From positions 1 through 5,894 of the forward strand of contig VFGQ01000046.1 in NCBI GenBank assembly GCA_009391605.1: DNA of 5,894 nucleotides, in the 5' to 3' direction. Shown one piece after another: positions 1 through 4,289 of this stretch; position 1 is the stretch's first letter, and each line of letters opens with the position of its first letter. Under the pieces are notes generated by a model. That model was given only the letters and a program-made list of their open reading frames with translations. It had not been told where the DNA came from and did not search any database. The translations under genes were made by a program, and so were the position numbers. The DNA comes from SAR202 cluster bacterium (lineage in GTDB: Bacteria; Chloroflexota; Dehalococcoidia; SAR202; GCA-002694895).

Positions 1-55
1 ATAAACTATTTGATAATTCAGTTAATCAATTAATAAAAAAATTAAATAAATAATA

Positions 56-84
56 TTAAAAAATTATTTAATATTGGTTATAAT
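56..84 (+). promoter_or_regulatory. Candidate sigma70-type promoter for the tRNA-Leu/cupin transcript
   Basis: A perfect TATAAT lies at 79-84. Seventeen bases upstream is TTAAAA at 56-61, a 4/6 match to TTGACA. Initiation near base 91 would put the start about 14 bases before the mature tRNA. The rest of bases 1-104 is almost pure A/T with no coding signal seen. It includes a 9-bp inverted repeat (AATATTAAA at 52-60, TTTAATATT at 67-75) that overlaps the -35 box and spacer, but in such A/T-only DNA this may be chance. The -10 box is convincing; the -35 is weak. Confidence 0.5.
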
Positions 85-104
85 ATCTCTCTTAATAGTT
101 ACAA

Positions 105-187
105 GCCGAAGTGGTGGAATGGTAGACACGCTGGTTTCAAAAACCAGTAGGGGTAACCCTGTGTGAGTTCGAATCTCACCTTCGGCA
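105..187 (+). tRNA. tRNA-Leu (anticodon CAA)
   Basis: A complete class II tRNA cloverleaf can be folded by hand. The acceptor stem pairs GCCGAAG (105-111) with CTTCGGC (180-186) over seven base pairs, with discriminator A at 187. The anticodon stem CTGGT/ACCAG (131-135, 143-147) encloses loop TTCAAAA, giving anticodon CAA at 138-140, which reads the leucine codon UUG. A long variable arm (148-162) with a GGG/CCC stem marks the Leu/Ser/Tyr class. The T stem GTGAG/CTCAC (163-167, 175-179) holds the loop TTCGAAT. No CCA is encoded, so it must be added after transcription. The next gene's ribosome binding site begins 4 bases after the tRNA 3' end. Confidence 0.97.
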
Positions 188-200
188 TAAAGGTGGAAAT

Positions 201-542
201 ATGGAAGAATATAAAAAATTAACTAATTTAGAAGGTAATGAAATTAGTGGAGAATTATATCTAAAAATTCAGGAAGAAGCTCAAAATATGAGTGCAATTA
301 AAATGAAACTCTCTGCTAATTCAGAAACTCCTTACCATACGCATGATCATGAATCGCTTGGAGTAGTAGTAGAAGGAAAACTAGAGGTATATGATGAAAA
401 TAATTCAACAACTTTATTATCCGGAGATACATGGGTAAACCCTATAGGGCAAACTCATAAAGTAAAAGCAATTGAAGATACATTGTTTGTGGAAATTAAG
501 TCACCATCACCTGATTTTAGTTCATTTTTAAAACTAGATTAA
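201..542 (+). CDS. Small single-domain cupin protein
   Basis: This 113-residue protein is one cupin beta-barrel of the small cupin_2 type. Cupin motif 1 is seen around residues 44-60: H46-T-H48-D-H50-E51, then G59-K at the end of the strand. Motif 2 is G75-x5-P81-x-G83-x2-H86, with H86 as the usual last metal ligand. H46, H48 and H86 could hold a divalent metal. The position often occupied by Gln or Glu after the histidines is E51 or S52, depending on the alignment. Cupins of this size have many roles (isomerase, dioxygenase, sensing), so no substrate can be named. It is probably cytosolic, as no signal peptide is seen. The ATG at 201 is supported by AGGTGG at 191-196. The gene starts 13 bases after the tRNA and is followed 14 bases later by the DUF1737 gene, so all three may share a transcript. 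Confidence 0.9.
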   Translation: MEEYKKLTNLEGNEISGELYLKIQEEAQNMSAIKMKLSANSETPYHTHDHESLGVVVEGKLEVYDENNSTTLLSGDTWVNPIGQTHKVKAIEDTLFVEIKSPSPDFSSFLKLD

Positions 543-556
543 CAGGAGTTGAATAA

Positions 557-745
557 ATGAAAAAAATTATCGAATACAAACTTTTAACCGGACCTGATAA
601 CAGTGAATTTTGCGATAGAGTTACAGAATTTTTAAATAATGGATGGGAACTCTACGGATCTCCTATTATAAATACTGAACATATATCACAAAATAAAATC
701 AACAGAATTGTTGGGCAGGCTGTTGTAAGATCAAAATCAGAATAA
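557..745 (+). CDS. DUF1737 domain small protein
   Basis: This 62-residue protein matches the pattern of the DUF1737 family. An N-terminal strand Y-K-L-L-T-G (residues 7-12) is followed by a helix ending in F25-L-N-N-G-W-E-L-Y-G (25-34) with a proline at 36, and a final strand around G53-Q-A-V-V-R. Family members are tiny, cytosolic and of unknown function, and the G-W-x-L-x-G turn is their hallmark. The ATG at 557 has a good ribosome binding site, CAGGAG, at 543-548. The last 9 bases overlap the 3' end of the opposite-strand membrane protein gene, so the two transcripts converge here. No clear hairpin terminator is visible in the overlap. Confidence 0.85.
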   Translation: MKKIIEYKLLTGPDNSEFCDRVTEFLNNGWELYGSPIINTEHISQNKINRIVGQAVVRSKSE

Positions 746-1054
746 ACTTCGCCCTCTGAAAAAGGAAAAATAGTACAATACTGCATGTACCATAATTAAA
801 CTTTTAAACATTAAAACAGGAATTCTTGAAATCATTTTACTTTTGTCTTTAATAAGAAATTTTTGACAAGATTTATATGATCCTATTATCAGCCAAAACG
901 CAAAAGCAAATCCAAGCCATTTTAAATTATCATTAATTCCATCAACTATAAATCTATCGAAAGCAATTAATATTAGAATCCCGGGTATATAAAAATATAA
1001 AAATGAAATCTTTGCAGGCAAATCACCTTTCATATATGTAAATAATATTTGCAT
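737..1054 (-). CDS. Three-helix membrane protein of unknown function
   Basis: I do not recognise this 105-residue protein. It is hydrophobic, with three likely membrane segments at about residues 16-33, 45-60 and 79-98, separated by short charged loops (for example KDKSK at 69-73), and it ends in a basic F-R-G-R-S-L-F tail. No catalytic motif is visible. The start at base 1054 is well supported: the ATG shares its A with the TAA stop of the upstream dehydrogenase gene (TAATG), and AAAGGA lies at 1066-1061 on the minus strand, six bases before the ATG. That arrangement implies translational coupling, so the protein is probably made together with the dehydrogenase. It ends in TGA, which shows that UGA normally acts as a stop here. 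The stop overlaps the convergent DUF1737 gene by 9 bases. Confidence 0.75.
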   Translation of the reverse strand: MQILFTYMKGDLPAKISFLYFYIPGILILIAFDRFIVDGINDNLKWLGFAFAFWLIIGSYKSCQKFLIKDKSKMISRIPVLMFKSLIMVHAVLYYFSFFRGRSLF

Positions 1055-1848
1055 TAATAATCCTTTAGTATTTTGATAATAGAAAGTCCTGCCAAAGCAC
1101 TAGTTTTGGGGTTCTTAATAGATTTTTCTAATTTAAAATCAAAACTCATTTCACCAAATTGACCTTTTAGATAAATTTTATGACAATTCATTTTAACATC
1201 AGGATCTGCAACAACAGTCACATTTGTTTTATCTGGACCAAGTCCAAATAAAGATAAAGTAACTGCTACGTTTAAATTTTTGGGAAATAATTTAATAGCA
1301 TTAGTTGCAGTTCCGCTATAAATAACTTCAGGTGAGGTAAATTTATAATTTTCATAATCTGAAAATCCTTTGGCACCAGATAAACTCTCTGGAGATTTCG
1401 TTGTTATAATTTCTATAAATGTAATTGAATCCTTAACCGCATCAATTGCATCTAATCCTCCTATAGCCCCCGGGGGGATAATTACAGTATTACTATACTT
1501 GGCTGCATCATCTAAAAGGTTATTATAAAAAACCTGATCTGACATCGCACCTACAGAAGCAAAAACAACATTGGCTTTTTTGACTAAATCATTTGCATAT
1601 TGATTCGCAGCCTGAACTGAGGCTGTTTCAATAATAAGATCAATATTCTGCATCTCTAAAAGTATATTAATATCATCAGTAATAATAGGAGATATATTAT
1701 ATTTGGATGAAAGTTTTTCAGCGTTATTTATCTCATTATCCATTATTAAACTAATATTAAATTTAAAATTCAAATTAGTGACAACATAATCTATAACTTC
1801 AGTGCCCATAGCACCACAACCAACAAAAACTAAATTGTATTTTTTCAT
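1054..1848 (-). CDS. nadX: L-aspartate dehydrogenase (NadX family)
   Basis: The 264-residue protein has the usual length for NadX-type aspartate dehydrogenases. These oxidise L-aspartate to iminoaspartate with NAD(P)+, and in some organisms supply iminoaspartate to quinolinate synthase for NAD synthesis in place of NadB. The N-terminal Rossmann fold carries G10-C-G12-A-M-G15. Family landmarks follow in order: A97-S-V-G-A-M, P125-P-G-A-I-G-G-L-D-A134, K187-L-F-P-K-N-L-N-V-A195, the A214-D-P stretch with the likely catalytic H223, and the C-terminal N246-P-K-T-S-A-L-A segment. AGGAG at 1864-1860 (minus strand) sits 11 bases before the ATG. No nadA or nadC gene is in view, so the role in NAD synthesis is inferred from the family only. 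The gene is coupled to the downstream membrane protein by TAATG. An unrelated amino-acid dehydrogenase role is less likely, given how many landmarks match. Confidence 0.9.
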   Translation of the reverse strand: MKKYNLVFVGCGAMGTEVIDYVVTNLNFKFNISLIMDNEINNAEKLSSKYNISPIITDDINILLEMQNIDLIIETASVQAANQYANDLVKKANVVFASVGAMSDQVFYNNLLDDAAKYSNTVIIPPGAIGGLDAIDAVKDSITFIEIITTKSPESLSGAKGFSDYENYKFTSPEVIYSGTATNAIKLFPKNLNVAVTLSLFGLGPDKTNVTVVADPDVKMNCHKIYLKGQFGEMSFDFKLEKSIKNPKTSALAGLSIIKILKDY

Positions 1849-1863
1849 TTGTATCTTTTCTCC

Positions 1864-1902
1864 TGTAATTTAAATATGTTTTGAAATATTATTTAAATTA
1901 CA
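1864..1902. repeat. 13-bp perfect inverted repeat in the nadX/ABC divergent region
   Basis: TGTAATTTAAATA (1864-1876) is exactly repeated in inverse as TATTTAAATTACA (1890-1902), with a 13-base spacer. Each arm contains the smaller palindrome TTTAAA, and the two TTTAAA centres are 23 bp apart, about two helical turns. On the minus strand the repeat abuts the AGGAG of nadX, so it could be a regulator operator or an mRNA hairpin before the nadX start. A minus-strand TAATAT (1914-1909) could act as a -10 box that starts transcription at about base 1902, the first base of the repeat. The rest of the 110-base gap (1849-1958) is A/T-rich with no confident promoter toward the ABC genes. The arms are 11/13 A/T, so chance cannot be excluded. 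Confidence 0.5.
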
Positions 1903-1958
1903 AAAATGATATTATCTGAAATATTCTATCATTAATTATTATTACATTCTGACTTACA

Positions 1959-2852
1959 ATGACATCTAAAACAAAAGATGAATATATAATTGAAGTTTCC
2001 AATTTAACTAAGTTTTATGGAAAAACAAAAGGAATAGAAAATGTTTCATTTCATATTAAAGAAGGTGAAATATTTGGATTAATGGGGCCAAACGGCGCTG
2101 GCAAAACAACAACCTTAAGATCAATGCTAAACTTAATTCAATCTAGCTCCGGAGAAACAAGGATATTTTCAAAAAATTTATTGAATTTATCTAAGATAGA
2201 AATGTCAAACATAAGTTATCTTCCAGGTGAATTTGAAATGTATGGCAATTTAACTGGTAAAGAATATCTGAAATATCTATCAAATCTTAGAAAGGCGAAA
2301 ACAAATAACACAGATATTCTTGCCGATAGATTGGATTTAGATCTTAGTAAAAAAATTAACACATTATCAAAAGGAAATAAACAAAAGATAGGTATAGTCA
2401 TGGCATTTATGAATAAACCTAGCATTGCAATTTTAGATGAGCCAACAAGCGGACTTGACCCTTTAAAACAACAAGAATTTCAAAATATAGTAAAAGAATA
2501 CAATGCTGAAGGATGTTCAGTACTATTATCATCTCATATATTGCATGAGATTGAAGAACTTTGTGAAAGAGTTGGAATTATTAAAGATGGGAATATTATT
2601 GCATCAGAACAAATATTAGACCTAAAAAACAAAACAATTAAAAAATATGAAATAAATTTTGATAAATATCCGGAAAAATTACAAATATCTAAAATCAAAG
2701 GTATATCAAATTTAAATATCGATAAAAATATCGTCACATTTAATATGCAAGGGAATATAGATAACCTGATCAAATCAATATCAAAATATAAAGTGAATAA
2801 CTTAAGAATAATTGAGCCGGATTTAGAAGAAATTTTTCTTACATACTATTAG
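1959..2852 (+). CDS. ABC-2 type exporter, ATP-binding protein
   Basis: This 297-residue ATPase is the cytosolic motor of an ABC exporter whose permease is encoded next. The nucleotide-binding domain spans about residues 9-222: Walker A G43-P-N-G-A-G-K49-T-T, signature L136-S-K-G-N-K-Q, Walker B I156-A-I-L-D160-E161, D-loop S164-G-L-D and H-loop S191-S-H193. The Q-loop position reads Y-L-P-G-E (87-91), with Gly where Gln is usual, a variation I have seen in this exporter subfamily. Residues 225-297 form a C-terminal extension typical of drug or lipid exporters of the BcrA/CcmA-like group. The substrate cannot be read from sequence. The ATG at 1959 is the only practical start, because an in-frame TGA lies at 1950-1952. 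No Shine-Dalgarno sequence precedes it, which hints at a very short or absent leader. The stop TAG is 8 bases before the permease start. Confidence 0.95.
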   Translation: MTSKTKDEYIIEVSNLTKFYGKTKGIENVSFHIKEGEIFGLMGPNGAGKTTTLRSMLNLIQSSSGETRIFSKNLLNLSKIEMSNISYLPGEFEMYGNLTGKEYLKYLSNLRKAKTNNTDILADRLDLDLSKKINTLSKGNKQKIGIVMAFMNKPSIAILDEPTSGLDPLKQQEFQNIVKEYNAEGCSVLLSSHILHEIEELCERVGIIKDGNIIASEQILDLKNKTIKKYEINFDKYPEKLQISKIKGISNLNIDKNIVTFNMQGNIDNLIKSISKYKVNNLRIIEPDLEEIFLTYY

Positions 2853-2860
2853 GTGTATTA

Positions 2861-3664
2861 ATGTTCAAAAATGTATATCTTAAAAATTTAAGAGATATGA
2901 AAAACAATTTAATTTATTGGACTATAGGGATTACCATATTAGGATTTTACATATCTTATGCATATAGCTCATTTGCTGAAGACATTGATACATGGAATGA
3001 ACTACTTGCAAATTTCCCAGAAGAATTAATGTATTTTTTTGGGGGGTCAGAAGGTATGGATATGAGTACATTTGCTGGTTTTCTTAATCTGGAAATATTT
3101 GGGCTAATGGGACCAATCATGTTAATAATAGTGGGAATTAACTCTGGCACTCATATTGTTGCGGGCGAGTTAAACAACAAAACATTAGAAATGGTAATGT
3201 CGACTTCCATAGGAAAAAACAAATACCTTTTTCAACAAATACTAGTTATGGTTACAAGAATAGTAATTATATCTATTATTTTGTGGAGTAATTTCTTTAT
3301 TTTTGCAAATTTATTTAATTTGGAACTTGATCTGAAAAATTTAACTGCAATTGTATTTCATCTAACTTTATTAAGCTTATCGATAGCAAGTTTTTCATTA
3401 CTCATAGGGTCAATTACTGGAAACAAATCTACAACTCTTGGCATTTCGGCTGGTATAGCTGTTCTTTCTTATTTCATTAATTCAATAAGTCCTATGATAA
3501 AAAGTATAGAAAATATAAAATATTTATCAGTTTTTTATTACTATAAACATTCTGAACCTTTGATAAACGGAGTAAATTTGGAAAGCGTCTCAGTAATGTT
3601 ATTTGTCAGTTTATTGTTTATAATATTATCTTTCGTAGCATTTAAATACAAAGATTTATATTAA
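2861..3664 (+). CDS. ABC-2 type exporter, permease
   Basis: This 267-residue membrane protein is the partner of the preceding ATPase. About six transmembrane helices are seen, near residues 18-36, 77-97, 125-150, 163-185, 190-209 and 243-262. After the second helix lies G102-E-L-N-N-K-T-L-E-M-V-M-S, matching the G-E-x-x-x-x-T-L-E-x-x-L-S stretch common in ABC-2 permeases, where an amphipathic cytosolic helix contacts the ATPase. The first periplasm-side loop (about 37-76) is acidic and glycine-rich. AGGTG at 2851-2855 overlaps the ATPase stop codon and sits 5 bases before the ATG. The 8-base gap and shared strand imply co-translation with the ATPase. The transported compound is unknown; efflux of drugs, lipids or peptides is typical of the family. 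The next gene begins 14 bases downstream. Confidence 0.93.
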   Translation: MFKNVYLKNLRDMKNNLIYWTIGITILGFYISYAYSSFAEDIDTWNELLANFPEELMYFFGGSEGMDMSTFAGFLNLEIFGLMGPIMLIIVGINSGTHIVAGELNNKTLEMVMSTSIGKNKYLFQQILVMVTRIVIISIILWSNFFIFANLFNLELDLKNLTAIVFHLTLLSLSIASFSLLIGSITGNKSTTLGISAGIAVLSYFINSISPMIKSIENIKYLSVFYYYKHSEPLINGVNLESVSVMLFVSLLFIILSFVAFKYKDLY

Positions 3665-3681
3665 GGATTATTTTAAATTTG
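3664..3681 (+). promoter_or_regulatory. Ribosome binding site and TTG start of the selenoprotein gene
   Basis: AGGA at 3664-3667 overlaps the TAA stop of the permease and lies 11 bases before TTG at 3679-3681. No ATG lies in this short gap in the right frame. Starting at the TTG yields a textbook lipoprotein signal peptide from residue 1, which is why this start is chosen. The nearby genes at 1054 (minus) and 4290 have very similar AAGGATTA leaders. Confidence 0.7.
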
Positions 3682-4227
3682 TCTAAACTAAAATTACTCA
3701 TTTTCGCATCTTTTTTTACTTTAATACTTATAGCCTGTTCCTCTGAACAGGAAACTATTGAAACACTACAAAGTGAATCTACTACTTTAAACTTAGATAA
3801 TAGTTTAGATATGGCTATTGAAAATTCTTTAGAAAATTATCAGGCAGTAGTTATAGTATTTTACAGAGGTCATTTCTGAGGTATTTGCAGAGCACAACTA
3901 GGTGAGTTGTCACAAAATCATAACCTGTTTAAAAGATTTGGAATTGATATTATTGCTATAAGTACGGATGATCAGGAAAATACTCAAGCTATGATAGATG
4001 AAGTTAGTGCTACATTTGAAATAATTTCAGATTCTACATATACAATTTCTCAACAATGGGAAGTATTTAACATATTGGGTGATGGAGTTGCAGCTCCATC
4101 TGCATTTATAATTGGTAAAAATAATTCAATATTGTGGGCTCATCGTGGTTCTTCTCCGTCAGACAGACCTCCGACAGATTTTCTACTTGCAAAAACATTA
4201 GAACTCCTAAAGAAAGTAGCAAACTAA
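3679..4227 (+). CDS. Selenocysteine-containing peroxiredoxin-like lipoprotein (TGA at codon 67 = Sec)
   Basis: Read straight through TGA 3877-3879, this is one 182-residue protein of the AhpC/TSA thioredoxin-fold group. Residues 1-20 are a lipoprotein signal (K3 and K5, hydrophobic core, lipobox L17-I-A-C20), so the mature protein should be lipid-anchored outside the cytoplasmic membrane. An S/T/E-rich linker (21-50) leads to strand A56-V-V-I-V-F-Y and Y62-R-G-H-F-U67-G-I-C70-R, aligning with the F-Y-R-G-x-W-C-P-x-C-R active site of peroxiredoxin-like proteins, with Sec replacing the first Cys. Downstream, the I-A-I-S-T-D-D strand, A-A-P-S-A-F-I-I (cis-Pro region) and W-A-H-R-G-x4-D-R-P match the same fold. 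Besides the lipidated C20, only U67 and C70 are present, so a selenenylsulfide cycle is likely, with peroxide or thiol-disulfide substrates. The usual N-terminal G-x-x-A-P-x-F segment is missing. The gene sits 14 bases after the exporter genes, probably in the same operon. The alternative is a nonsense mutation or sequencing error. Confidence 0.88.
3877..3879 (+). other. In-frame TGA read as selenocysteine
   Basis: The codons around it are CAT TTC TGA GGT ATT TGC, giving H-F-U-G-I-C. The frame is open and clearly protein-like on both sides: 66 codons before, 115 after, up to a TAA. The position equals the first Cys of the CxxC active site in related redoxins. A general recoding of UGA to tryptophan is unlikely, because Trp is written TGG throughout and the membrane protein gene at 737-1054 ends in TGA. 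Confidence 0.88.
3884..3916 (+). promoter_or_regulatory. Candidate bacterial SECIS hairpin
   Basis: An upper stem of six pairs, ACAACT (3894-3899) with AGTTGT (3905-3910), closes a five-base loop AGGTG (3900-3904). A lower stem TTTG (3884-3887) with CAAA (3913-3916) is separated from it by an internal loop of six and two bases. The loop starts 20 bases after the TGA and has G as its second base. Known bacterial SECIS elements lie inside the coding region just after the UGA and carry a conserved G at the first or second loop position, where SelB binds. This agrees in distance, loop size and G placement. The stem is short, and a four-pair alternative (GTGA 3902-3905 with TCAC 3910-3913) competes. 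Confidence 0.7.
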
Positions 4228-4231
4228 TTAT

Positions 4232-4261
4232 TTGACTTTGAATGATTAATATGACTAATAT
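4232..4261 (+). promoter_or_regulatory. Candidate promoter for the hydrolase gene
   Basis: TTGACT at 4232-4237 is a 5/6 match to the -35 consensus. TAATAT at 4256-4261, 18 bases further on, is a 4/6 match to the -10 box. Transcription would start near 4268, about 22 bases before the ATG at 4290. The predicted -10 box lies within the dyad at 4243-4267, so a regulator bound there would block polymerase. Confidence 0.45.
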
Positions 4262-4276
4262 TAATCAATATTTTTT
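4243..4276 (+). terminator. 10-bp dyad followed by T6: terminator or operator
   Basis: TGATTAATAT (4243-4252) pairs perfectly with ATATTAATCA (4258-4267) around the loop GACTA, and TTTTTT follows at 4271-4276. This has the outline of an intrinsic terminator for the exporter/selenoprotein operon, lying 16 bases after its last stop codon. The stem has only one G-C pair, however, so it would be a weak terminator. The same bases overlap the candidate promoter of the next gene, which makes an operator an equally good reading. Confidence 0.4.
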
Positions 4277-4289
4277 CAAAGGATTAATT

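Noticed and set aside
105..187. tRNA-Leu as an integration site of a mobile element
   Set aside because: No integrase gene and no repeat of the tRNA 3' end were seen downstream in the window. No insertion sequence or CRISPR repeats were seen either.
1467..1477. CCCCCGGGGGG run inside nadX, odd in such A/T-rich DNA
   Set aside because: It encodes the conserved P-P-G part of the NadX signature (residues 125-127) plus the adjoining Ala codon's first base, so protein constraint explains it.
3034..3046. T7G6 run in the permease gene as a frameshift or phase-variation site
   Set aside because: The frame is intact across it (Y-F-F-G-G) and nothing in the alternative frame looks coding. It is only a possible sequencing-error hot spot.
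2216..3150. Minus-strand ORFs at 2216-2425, 2534-2773 and 2956-3150
   Set aside because: They lie fully inside the ABC ATPase and permease genes, have no recognisable motifs and look like antisense shadows.
3877..3879. Genome-wide recoding of UGA to Trp or Gly
   Set aside because: Trp is written TGG throughout the window, the gene at 737-1054 ends in TGA, and no other predicted gene contains an in-frame TGA.
3679..4227. Two separate genes: a truncated lipoprotein (3679-3879) and a start-lacking redoxin fragment from a TTG at 3907
   Set aside because: Both lie in the same frame. The active-site C70 and the helix start lie between them, and the second piece has no ribosome binding site. One Sec protein explains all of this better than a pseudogene.
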